Source: Bidens hawaiensis
Lineage: Eukaryota; Streptophyta; Magnoliopsida; Asterales; Asteraceae
Direction of reading: 5' to 3'
DNA length: 64,000 bases
Assembly (NCBI GenBank): GCA_021521415.1
Contig: JAIQDT010004976.1
Span: 1 to 64,000 of the forward strand
Positions 1 through 9,268 of this stretch are shown one piece after another. A model generated the notes under the pieces. It searched no databases, was not told the origin of the DNA, and saw nothing but the letters and a program-made list of their open reading frames with translations. A program made the position numbers and the translations under genes. Positions within the stretch are counted from its first letter, which is position 1. Each line of letters begins with the position of its first letter.

Positions 1-10
1 TAAAATCCTC

Positions 11-901
11 ATGGAGGATAATTATAGGACTGTCGTTCAGCCGCAGCGGCGGCTTAATCCGAAGATGCAGGAGGTCATGAAGAAGGAGATCATCAACTCC
101 TTGATGCGGGGATCATTTTCCCCATTTCTGATAGTTCGTGGGTTAGTCCATCCAAGTGGTTCCAAAAAGGGTGGCATGACTGTCGTCACCAATGAGAGGA
201 ACAAGCTCATTCCCACTAGGACTGTGACCGGTTGGAGAGTCTGCATCGATTACTGCAGACTGAATGATGCCACGAGGAAAGACCACTTTCCTCTACCTTT
301 CATTGATCAAATGTTGGAGCGTTTGGCAGGTCAGTAGTACTATTGCTTCTTAGATGGTTTCTCCGGGTACTTTCAGATTCCTATTGCTCCCGATGACCAG
401 GAGAAAAACCACGTTTACCAGCCCATACGGTACGTTTGCCTATCGACGTATGCCGTTCGAACTGTGTAACGCTCCAGCCACATTTCAGAGGTGCATGGTG
501 GCTATATTTCATGACATGATCGAAGACTCCATGGAGGTGTTCAGGGATGATTTTTCTGTGTTTGGGAGCTCTTTCGATAAGTGTCTCTCCAACCTTGAGA
601 GGATGTTGGCCCGATGCGTTGACACCAACCTAGTTCTTAACTGGGAGAAGTGTCACTTCATGTACGCGAGGGCATCGTTTTGGGGCATCGTATTTCAAGT
701 GCGGGGATAGAGGGTCGACTGAGCGAGGTCGATACCATCTCTAATCTTCCCTCACCCACTTCCGTGAGATCCATCCGGAGTTTTCTAGGTCATGCTGGGT
801 TCTATCGCCGGTTCATTAAAGATTTTTCTAAGATTGCGAGACCCATGACCAAACTCTTGGAGAAGGATGCCCCGTTTGTGTTTTCTGAGCAGTGTGTTTG
901 A
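11..901 (+). pseudogene. Athila-type Ty3/gypsy pol, reverse transcriptase part (broken)
   Basis: In an intact element this domain copies element RNA into cDNA inside the virus-like particle. The window opens inside pol: the block CIDYCRLNDATRKDHFPLPF near 240-300 and the block RRMPFELCNAPATFQRCM near 445-495 are RT motifs in the form typical of plant Athila elements. The catalytic box reads VFRDDFSVFG near 537-565; both Asp are kept but the residue before them is Arg instead of the usual hydrophobic one. A TAG stop at 335-337 and at least two frameshifts (about 380-400 and 690-705) break the frame. The thumb and connection continue to about 900 (SFLGHAGFYRRFIKDFSKIA). Protease, gag and the 5' LTR lie left of the window. 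Family assignment is confident; function is lost. Confidence 0.9.
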
Positions 902-1560
902 GGCGTTTGATCTTTTAAAAGACAAACTCGTTAACGCCCCGATCATGATTTCTCCCGACTGGTCGCTACCTTTGAGCTGATGTGTGATGCGAGCGACTTC
1001 GCAGTCGGAGCGGTTCTTGGATAGTGGAAGATAAGCACTTCATCTGATTTACTATGCTAGCCGGACCTTGAACGGTGCACAGGAGAGTTACACCACCACC
1101 GAGAAAGAGCTTTTAGCTGTGGTGTTTGCATTCGATAAATTCAGGTCCTATCTTGTTCTGTCCAAGACGATTGTGTATACGGATCATTCTGCCATTCGTT
1201 ACCTCTTTAGCAAACAGGATGGATAAGCCACGCCTTATCTGATGGATCCTGTTTCTTCAAGAGTTTGATATTGAAATCCGTGATAAAAAGGGGGCCGAGA
1301 ATGTGGCGGCCGATCATCTTTCGCGTCTTGAGGGAGCTGAGTTAGGAGAGCCGGGGGTCAGGATTAATGACCACTTTCGGATAGAGAGTCTTATGTTTGT
1401 TTTGACTCAGGATGAGGGTTTTCCATGGTTCGCCGACTTCGCGAACTATCTTGCGGACGGGTACTACCCGAAGATGTCTTACCAGCAAAAGAAGAAAATC
1501 TTTGCTGATGTTAAGTTTTACCTGTGGGACGACCCTGTATCTCTTCCGTATAGGAGATGA
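902..1560 (+). pseudogene. Athila-type pol, RNase H and linker (broken)
   Basis: RNase H removes element RNA from RNA:DNA hybrids during reverse transcription. Fragments in shifting frames are recognisable: LMCDASDFAVGAVLG near 980-1020, then YTTTEKELLAVVFAFDKF near 1090-1145, and YTDHSAIRYLFSKQD near 1175-1220, which together hold the Asp/Glu/Asp positions expected of the fold. The segment from 1303 (AADHLSRLE) is the usual RNase H to integrase linker of gypsy pol. Several frameshifts and stops occur between 901 and 1300. It lies directly between the RT and integrase segments, in the normal gypsy order. Confidence 0.82.
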
Positions 1561-1609
1561 CCAGTTGATCAGGAGGTGTGTTGACGTGAAGGAGGATGGC
1601 AGATTCTGA

Positions 1610-2712
1610 GCCATTGCCATGTTGGACCGACAGGAGGTCACCACGGTCCGAGTTTGACGGCGAAGAAGGTGTTTGATTGTGGTTTTTATTGGCCTTCGAT
1701 TTTTAAGGATGCGCACACGTTTGTGAGGAGTTGTGATCGATGCCAGTGGGCCGGCAACATTTCTTCGCGAAATGAAATGCCCCAGAATGTTATTCAGGTT
1801 TGTGAGGTTTTCGATGTGTGGGGCATTGATTTCATGGGACCGTTTCCATCTTCGCGTGGGAACAAGTATATACTCGTGGCGGTTGATTATGTCTCGAAGT
1901 GGGTTGAGGCCAAGGCCTTACCCACTAATGATGCCCGAGTTGTACTCCGTTTTCTCAAGAGACTTTTTGCTCGTTTTGGTGTCCCGAAGGCGTTGATTAG
2001 TGATAGAGGAACTCACTTCTGCAATGCGCAGATGGAGAAGGCGTTGCGTCGCTACGGGGTCACCCATCGGCTTGCAACCGCCTACCACCCACAGACTAGT
2101 GGGTAGGTAGAAGTGAGTAACCGGGGGATCAAACATATTCTTGAGAAAACGGTTGGTTCGAATCGTCGGGATTGGTCCGACAACTTAGATGATGCGTTAT
2201 GGGCCTTCCGTACAGCCTACAAAACTCCGACCGGTTCCACACCGTTTCGGATGATTTATGGGAAGGCCTGCCACCTGCCTATCGAGTTGGAGCACCGTGC
2301 CTCTTGGGCCCTACAGAGGGTCAATCTTGATATGTCCTCCGCAGAGGCCACTCGGTTCCACCAGTTGCACGAGTTAGAGGAGCTGAGAGATCACACCTAC
2401 GCCCAGTCGTTCAGGTATAAGGAGCGGACGAAGGAACTGCATGATAGGAAGTTAAAGGGTAACAAGCAGTTCAAGTGTGGGGATTTGGTTTTATTGTATA
2501 ACTCCCGGTTGAGGTTATTCCCAGGAAAGTTGAGATCCCGATGGTCGGGACCGTTCACGGTCACTGAGGTCTTCCCGTACGGCACTGTTGAAATAGAGGA
2601 TAAAGGTGGGAAGTTTAAGGTGAACGGTCATAGACTGAAGCACTACATTGGCGAGCCGGTGACTGACCAGACGGTCGAGGTATTCTACCTTGACGCGCTC
2701 TCCGAGACTTAG
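1610..2712 (+). pseudogene. Athila-type pol, integrase with GPY/F module (broken)
   Basis: Integrase joins the element cDNA to host DNA. The zinc-binding region is seen near 1612-1755 ([15 protein letters not shown] remnant out of frame, then [12 protein letters not shown]). The catalytic core follows with Asp in [10 protein letters not shown] (about 1815), Asp in [10 protein letters not shown] (about 1995) and the region of the final Glu after AYHPQTSG. There a TAG at 2104-2106 splits the frame; the next segment carries [13 protein letters not shown]. The C-terminus has a GPY/F-type module ([20 protein letters not shown], about 2538-2600) and no chromodomain, as expected for Athila. The last segment ends in a stop at 2710-2712. 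The 1654-2106 and 2113-2712 parts are long and clean, so decay is moderate. Confidence 0.9.
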
Positions 2713-3382
2713 ACGCGATGGATGCACACTTGGGAGATTGCCTGAGTTGTAGAGTTTGTATTTATGTATTTGTGTGATGCTATCTGTTTTCTTTGTTTTT
2801 CTATTTCAGGTTGTTCCAAGATGAAACCGCTCGTACACAATCTCCATGCGAGTCGGTCGATTTAAGGAGTATCCTATAAAAAAAACAAAAGCATAAAAAC
2901 CAAAAACACAAAAATATGTTTACTTCTTTATGTTTATGTTTTCCGTATTATACGCCGCTACATGCGAGCGAGTTTGAGTTTTGCAGGTTACATTATGCGC
3001 ATAGTATCTATGGTGTTGTTTTGGAACAGGTTCTCCCGAGGTTGCGGCCGCGAATGAAATGCTATATGGTCGTTTGGACACTACTCAGCTATTGAAGATT
3101 CTGTACACAAACCAGGGGAGTAACCCGTTCTTTGTTTTTACTCTTGTATATTATCTTTTTATTTTCTGTTTTAATTTTATTTTATTTCTTTCCCTTGTAC
3201 TCATCGAGGACAATTTCGTTCTAAGTGTGGGGATGGGGTTTATTTTACTTAGTTGTAGGAAAATTTTTGAAAAAAAAAATTAAAAATTTGAAAAATAGTC
3301 CATTGAAATTTGTTTTCTCTACGTTAAACAAGAAATGATATTATTACCTAGTAGTGGTTATTTTATAAATTATTGGTGTTTT

Positions 3383-3383
<1 letters not shown>

Positions 3384-3425
<42 letters not shown>
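3384..3425. repeat. (AT)n microsatellite
   Basis: An uninterrupted run of about 20 AT dinucleotides within the Athila 3' UTR, followed by short TAATA variants. Confidence 0.97.
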
Positions 3426-3430
<5 letters not shown>

Positions 3431-4244
3431 ATAAATAAGAACAGTGCCCATTAGACCCGCACGTAATGTATGGTAACTGAACGGTTAGGACTCAGTAATC
3501 GTGTGTCGGTAGGCTCAGCCTTTGAGAATGAAAGGGCGGTTTGGTTGTTGACCTATTTGAACCTTTTAAATGGCCTGACTATAGTGGGAACATCTTAGGG
3601 GTTTTATTTGTTTAACTAAGCTCGTGACAGGACTGGAATGAAAAGCCGGGTCATACTCAAGCCTCGAGTCACATGATCGTCTGTATATATTAGTTGTTTT
3701 ATCTTTTGTATTTGTTTCTGTTCATGCAAAGCCATGTAATATGAGTTGATTAAAAAAAAAAGCCAAAAGACAGAAAAAAATAAAAATAAAAGCGATGCAT
3801 TTGTAATTACGTGCACTTGAAAGAGAGCTAGAGTTTATAGTTTGTATATGAGTCGAAATGTTTTAATCATGTGGCAAAAGGTTTAAGTCAAGTTGGGGTG
3901 GCTCGGCCCGGTAAAACCAAAATGGAATTGGTGAAGTGGCAGCAGGGCATTTAGGTGTGGGTTCCACTTAGTCATACAAATTAATAGAATTGTCATGCCT
4001 TATTTGCCTCGGTAAGTATTAGGGGCATGGGTTTAAAGTGGACAGCAATACCGGCAATCGACCTGATCTAGCTTATTAGGTGAAAGTTGGAAGAGATATT
4101 TGGGTAACGGGTCACTTGTTCTAATACTTTAAAAAGAAGAAAAAAATATATTAATAATAATAATAAATAAATAAAACCAAAAGTTGTCGGTTGAACTCGG
4201 GTATGATCCTGTGTAGTATTCTTTTTCAGGGACGAAAAAGTCTT

Positions 4245-4259
4245 AAGTGTGGGGATATT
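4245..4259 (+). other. Polypurine tract of the Athila element
   Basis: AAGTGTGGGGA lies a few bases before the LTR start at 4260, the position expected for the plus-strand primer of reverse transcription. The same word occurs about 1 kb upstream at 3223-3233. Confidence 0.7.
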
Positions 4260-5919
4260 TGATATGTTGTAAAACACACGTATTTTCCGTACGTTTTATC
4301 TACGTATCATATTATACTTTATATGTTTTAACTCGTTTTATATAGGTTTTACATAATCTTATTCATATTGTAGGTTTTGGGTGAAAGAAAGAAAGAAACC
4401 GAGCTTTTGGAGCAGTTTACGAGCATTTTACGCATACGTTTTCAAGTAAACAACTCAAGGCCCGACCCGTATGCATCATGGAGGCCCAAGACTCTATTAT
4501 ATTATAACATAAAAAAAATTAAAAAACCCTAACCTAGCAGCAACAGTCCGATCGGAAATCTGGGCAGAAGAAAAAAAAGAAAAAAAAGTTTTTGCAAGCT
4601 AGGGTTTGGTGTTCTTGACGGCTAGGGAAGGAAGAAGGAAGCAAGTGCAAGCCTCGGGAGCATTCACCATAGATTTTTACAGTAAGGAGCAGCCCCGAAA
4701 TCATCCATATCCTTACCTATTTCTTGTTGAATTGATTAGTAGTTTTGCAATTACTTGAAAGATTGATTTGTTATTGATTATTGTTGATCATTGGATGTTT
4801 GTTAAGATGTTTTAGATGAGTTTAATGATGTGTTTATTAAATGTTCATGGCTCTCCAATTATGATTCTCGGCTAATCTTGTTAGTTCTACCTAGGAATGA
4901 TGATTATTGTTAGTGTTTGATAGGTTTTATGGATTGTTTGATTGATAGACCTTAATTGCTATTGTAAAGTTTGATTTAGACATGAAATAGGTTGTGTTTA
5001 GTGGCTGGAAATTTTAGTGATTCATTGCATAAACCCCGTGTGTTGATTGATTAGTTTTGTATTGATTGATCGGTGCATTGTTTGATTCTAGACTTTGTGT
5101 TTAGGGTTTGTTTGCGGTAGGTACCACCGTAGGATTTTGTTGCATAATTATTTGGATTAAGTACATCGGTTAGACACCATCTTTGAGACCGAGAGGTGAT
5201 AAGAAGTTAGGGTTGTCTCATTGCCTTTGCATGCTAGAATAAGGATTGCGCGAGAGCGAGTTCGTTTCTTGTCAGGTTTAGGTGTTTTGAGCGACTAGTT
5301 GATCTATTTTAGTTTAAGTTGAATTGTTCCTCTATCCTTGGTTGTGTAGTATTCATTGCCATTAGGGTCGAGTGTTGGTGAGACCGAGAGGTGATCTTGC
5401 ATTAGAACACGTTAGCAATTATTTCCCGGTTTGGTCGTTTTAGCCGATTTTGAGTAGTTAGGGTTTATTGAGTGAGACCGAGAGGTGATCCAGTGAGCCC
5501 GAGCGATCCTTAGTTGTGCCATCTTTAGGAACCGGTGTCTTGAAGTCATTCAATCCATTAGCTTGTTAGGCCTACAATTTGATTCAGACCTAGGTAGATG
5601 TTTTTCTCCATCCGAAGTCAACTCAGTTAGTTTTCCGTTAAGTTTTCTATTTTAGGTAACTTTTGTCAGCCAGTCTAGTTAGTTCAGTTAAGTAATTAAA
5701 AATAAAAAAAATCAATTAATTATTATTCTAAGGTAGGTCTCGTCTAGGGTTAGTAATCGTTAGCGTCTTACGTGTCCACGTGTTCGATACTCGGACTTCC
5801 TAGGTCTATACTACTTGCGATCGGTACACTTGCCGGTTGTGTGTGGTTTTAGGATTTTCATTTTAATATTAATGCTTAGTTGTGAGGGTCATTATTATAG
5901 GGTTATTAGACACACATCA
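4260..5919 (+). mobile_element. Athila 3' LTR, complete (1,660 bp)
   Basis: The LTR starts TGATATGT and ends ACACATCA. These ends are inverted repeats (the second family copy at 62518 starts TGATGTGT, an exact reverse complement of the end). It is preceded by pol and a polypurine tract, so it is the 3' LTR. The homologous copy at 62518-64000 aligns over its whole visible length, including the phrase GAGACCGAGAGGTGAT, which recurs several times in both (for example near 5188, 5381 and 5484). The sequence right after it, GTTTC (5920-5924), would be the target duplication, but the left partner is outside the window. Confidence 0.9.
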
Positions 5920-7150
5920 GTTTCTAATAAGTTTTAACGCATACCAGTATTAAAAATCAAGTTTTTTTACGGTCCCCTAATTTATTATGACTTAGTTCCT
6001 TTATACGAAATCCTACCTTGCAGCGCGGAAATCAAAGGCTATTTAATATATTTAATTGATTCAATAGACAATAATAAATAATCAAACCTAGACGGACTCA
6101 TTACGAAGAAGTAAATCTAGCAAGATTAAATAATAAAGATCTATCAATAACCTAGCACTTTACAGATTTTAGGTTAGCAGCACATTTAGATTTATTTAAT
6201 TAAATAATATTATTTCTATGATCTTATTCGAAATCAATCATAAAATAGTCAAAAATACAAAGTAGATGACCTAATAGCAACCTATCATAATGACAAACAA
6301 TAATCAAGGCAACTATGGAAAAATAAAACTCAACAAACAACCCCAAGTATCCTTATGTATCAATTTAATATAATTAAACCTTTTACTAAATCATAAAAAC
6401 CATAACGATAAATAAACCCCAAATCAAATAACAACATCAAAATAGGTTCATCGTAAGCCTAGGCAGACTATAATGTTTATCCTAGCATAATAAAATCAAA
6501 CAAAACAATGATAAAGGAATTCATGGTGAAAAACAAACGAAACGAAAGATTAAAGGTGATAAAACCCGTGGTCTTCGTTCTTGATTGATAAGCACGCCAC
6601 CGTATGATTCCAAGCCTCCAAAACCTCCAAAATATCACCTCTTGAGCTCCCTCGTCCAAGCTGGTTAGGGTATTCAGGTTATGATTAGGGTTAAGTTTAG
6701 GGGTGTTTATATAGACTTTCAAGGCCCAAAACTTAAAATTAGTAGAAGATTCTGGAAATCTGAGCCCATAAACTTAAAATCATAGAAGATTCTGGAAATC
6801 TGAGCCCATAGACTTAAAATTCGTAGAAGATCCTCTAGTCTGGCTTGTTTAGCTCGTTTTTCACCATTTTCAACCATAAACATTTCCCGGAACCTATAGT
6901 ATATAAATATGTTAGTAATATACAAATTCTAATAAAAATGAACAAAAACTAAAAAAATATTAAATAAAATATACAAGGGATTTATATATATTTAGCATTA
7001 TATTAATAGGCAGAAAAGCAATTACCCAATCATACACGAGCCCGTTAGTGTCTTGATCGCCAAAAATATTATATTTCTTTATTAAAAAAATACTGTATAT
7101 GTATGTGAAAAATAATTATCAATAAAATTTGTTATTAAGGCTTAATGGGT
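5920..7150. other. AT-rich unclassified stretch, possible LTR remnant on the minus strand
   Basis: No gene is supported. Read on the minus strand the texture (ACCCTAATC words, then GATTG-rich and TTTATG-rich sequence) resembles the R/U5 and leader part of a plant LTR, but I could not find paired ends, a primer site or coding sequence. A short tandem repeat sits at 6724-6833. Confidence 0.35.
6724..6833. repeat. Tandem repeat, about 40-bp unit, three partial copies
   Basis: The words ACTTAAAAT, TAGAAGATTCTGGAAATCTG and AGCCCATA recur with a 40-bp spacing (for example TAGAAGAT at 6743, 6783 and, shifted by one base, near 6824). The third copy is diverged after AGAAGAT. Confidence 0.85.
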
Positions 7151-8350
7151 CAAACTAGAAATACAATGATGGGGCATTCAAATAAGTCCTGGTAATCTCT
7201 TGTACTGACCGAACCCTCAGTTCGGAAGTCTTCGTCAACATGTTACGAAGCTCTAGTCTTGCTGTCAACTTGATGCGGGAGAGGCAGGAGTGCAGTTTGT
7301 TCTTGTGGTGTATTCCTTTGTAGTGAGTAGTCCTGAATGTAAGGCTTGTAAGTGCAAGCGGCATGTAAGTCCAACGTTCAACCTTAAAGCTTAAAATTAT
7401 TTTTGTATACATAAAATCTTTTTATCAAGCACTAAGAGGTTGGAGGCAAATTGGGGTGATATGGGGAAAGCCAAATACGCCTTAAGAAGAGATAAGGGGC
7501 GTCATAGGTCCATAAGTGATGTCCATGTAAGCTTTATGCCTAATTGAAACTAAGCATATCACTGATGCAATGAAAATCATGCTAAGTTTTTAATTACTTG
7601 CGATCAACCTTTTCACTATGTCATAATAATGCTGAACATGAATCATTGTGAAAGAATCTTAATCAATATGATTTCATGTTCGGATCTTTTCATGAGTTGC
7701 TTGTTTAACACAACTGAGATTTGATCCCAAAATATGTTAAATTTACTGAAGGCCAGATGGTTAAATTGTTTTTATTTTAGTTTAGTTTTTTGTTCTTAGT
7801 CTATTTTTTACTTTTATTTTTTATTTTTTTATTTTTACCTCATGTTTGCTCGAGTCGAAACAAATGCCTTAAGAAATCATTTTTAACATGAATCGGGATT
7901 GCATTTTTAGCCCATGAAGTTTGACGTCTGTTGATTATGCTATTGGGCCCTTCAGTTTGTCCCCCAATGTATTCATAATACTTGTGATCTCGACCCTGTC
8001 CTACTGGCCCAGAAATTTGTGTTATTGGTATTCGCCACCCATCTGGATTCTCGGCCAAGATGGGTATCTCAGAAGTTTAAAAGGCACTCCTTAGTGCATT
8101 ATTGATCATCTACTTGAAACTTGCAAACACATAAAAAAACTTCTTCTTCAAAACATCTGAAAACTCAGATTCTTTAATCGAGAAGATAAGAAAACTTAAC
8201 CAAAATCTATTTTTGATTCACTACTATGAGAGTTTTGAGGTCTTTTTGGAATGATTGGATTGTGAGATATGGTTAGTTTACATGTTCTTTGTGAACGATT
8301 ATGGTCGGGATTGATTGTGTTTTGAGTTTTTCTTGAAGTTGCAGGTTTGA
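7151..8350 (+). other. No gene; part resembles a SIRE post-pol spacer
   Basis: No coding sequence is supported. The stretch around 7500-7560 (GTCCATAAGTGATGTCCATG, then TTTATGCCTAATTGAA and TAAGCATATC) is similar to the spacer downstream of SIRE-B pol near 40440-40490 (GGGGTCCACATATGG, GTGCCTAATTGAACC, AAAGCATATTG). This suggests a degraded plus-strand SIRE-like remnant with the coding part gone. The end (about 8100-8350) is T-rich and closes with TTGAAGTTGCAG just before the fragment at 8357. Confidence 0.4.
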
Positions 8351-8356
8351 TCATCA

Positions 8357-8841
8357 ATGGTGATTGGCGAAATGAGGAAGATGATTGGATGTGTCCAAGG
8401 GTTTTCGGTGCTGCTTGACCGAATACTCTTGGTTAACCAGAGAACTCTTTGGACAATTGATATCTCAAAGAGTTCTCGGTCAAACCTTGACCGAGAACCC
8501 GTCTGGTCAACCGAGAACTCATTGTTGTCGATGTTTCTGAATCACTTGGACCAAAAAACTCATGTTATTTCCATTAATCAAAGGGGTGCTGCCAAAACTA
8601 CTACACCAGCAACTGGTGGTAGTTGGAGAGGAGCTACAAAAGTTGACCAGGTTCAACAGAATGTATCTTCTGGTACATCAAGTGGCGGCTGGGGAGCTGC
8701 TGTCAAGACTACACCAGCAAATGCTGGTGGATAGGTAGCTACTAAATCTAACCAAGCTAAATAGACGGAAGTTTCAGGTGGCTAGGGTGCTACTAGGAAG
8801 TTGATCCTGATATTCTTGAGCACGACTAAAATCAAGCAATA
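8357..8841 (+). pseudogene. WG/GW-repeat protein fragment (broken, unidentified)
   Basis: An open frame of 125 codons begins at 8357. It ends in four spaced short repeats built on Gly-Trp: GGSWRGATK, SGGWGAAVK, then AGG-stop-VATK and SGG-stop-GATRK, where TGG (Trp) has become TAG twice (8732-8734 and near 8785). Gly-Trp repeats are known as Argonaute-binding hooks in plant silencing proteins such as the SPT5-like factor KTF1 and the Pol V large subunit; I infer only a similarity in style, not identity. The N-terminal 60 residues contain a repeated DNA word (GGTCAACCGAGAACTC and its inverse), so that part may not be genuine coding sequence. The upstream sequence ends in a possible splice acceptor (GTTGCAG, 8339-8345). 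Confidence 0.4.
8472..8498. repeat. Perfect 12-bp inverted repeat, 3-bp loop
   Basis: GTTCTCGGTCAA (8472-8483), spacer ACC, TTGACCGAGAAC (8487-8498). Related words flank it: GACCGAATACTCTTGG near 8418, GTTAACCAGAGAACTC near 8432, and GGTCAACCGAGAACTC at 8505-8520. Confidence 0.9.
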
Positions 8842-8856
8842 AACCAAAAGGAAGAT

Positions 8857-9080
8857 TGTTGGGCTATAATTTATGGTTTATGCCTATAGTTTGGGCTTAG
8901 TTTTGGGCTATATTATGGAAAGTAGGGTTGTTCGTTAGTTGGTCAATCACCTTTAGTTTGGGCTTAGTTTTGGGCTATATTTTGATGGGCTTTTGTACGT
9001 ATGTGGGCCTAGGTTGGTACAACTATATATATAATGCATGTAGGTTAAGTAGGGTTGTTCGTTAGTTGGTCAATCACCAT
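8857..9080 (+). mobile_element. Ty1/copia-type LTR fragment
   Basis: A purine tract (AAAAGGAAGA, 8846-8855) is followed by TGTTGGGCTATAATTT, the kind of start common in plant copia LTRs. An internal repeat is visible: TTTGGGCTTAGTTTTGGGCT occurs twice (near 8891 and 8957), as does GTAGGGTTGTTCGTTAGTTG (near 8922 and 9048). A TATATATATA stretch near 9025 could be its promoter. No matching right end or primer site was found, so it is probably truncated. Confidence 0.45.
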
Positions 9081-9108
9081 GAAAGTTTTGTTAAAGGGCT
9101 TAAGCACC

Positions 9109-9255
9109 TGACGTAATAGATATGTGTGTTTTGAAGCTAGATTCATCGTGTTTATTGTGATTACTATGTTTGTTATTGAATCGGTTCGTTGTTAGATCCC
9201 GCCTATCAACGAATTCATTGATATCATATTGAAAGACCCTTCCACAGGACTTACA
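9109..9255 (-). mobile_element. SIRE-A 3' LTR, first ~150 bp only
   Basis: Read on the minus strand, ORF2 of SIRE-A ends at 9269, then a purine-rich tract (AAGAAAGGAAAG) is followed by TGTAAGTCCTGTGG. This resembles the start of the SIRE-type LTR at 44590 (TGTAAGTGCACGG). The position relative to ORF2 is right for a 3' LTR. The sequence is lost to the left of about 9110. Confidence 0.5.
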
Positions 9256-9268
9256 CTTTCCTTTCTTC

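Larger units (their letters stand above)
2713..4259 (+). other. Athila 3' untranslated region
   Basis: About 1.5 kb lie between the integrase stop and the 3' LTR with no coding segment I can support; short open stretches look random. A long region of this kind, where some relatives carry an env-like ORF, is normal in Athila elements. It holds an (AT)n microsatellite and two copies of the purine-rich word AAGTGTGGGGA, at 3223-3233 and 4245-4255. The second touches the LTR and is the presumed plus-strand primer. Confidence 0.7.

Noticed and set aside
6477..6925. Minus-strand open frames of 68-81 codons next to the 40-bp repeats
   Set aside because: They are generated by the tandem repeat and AT-rich sequence, with no conserved motif.
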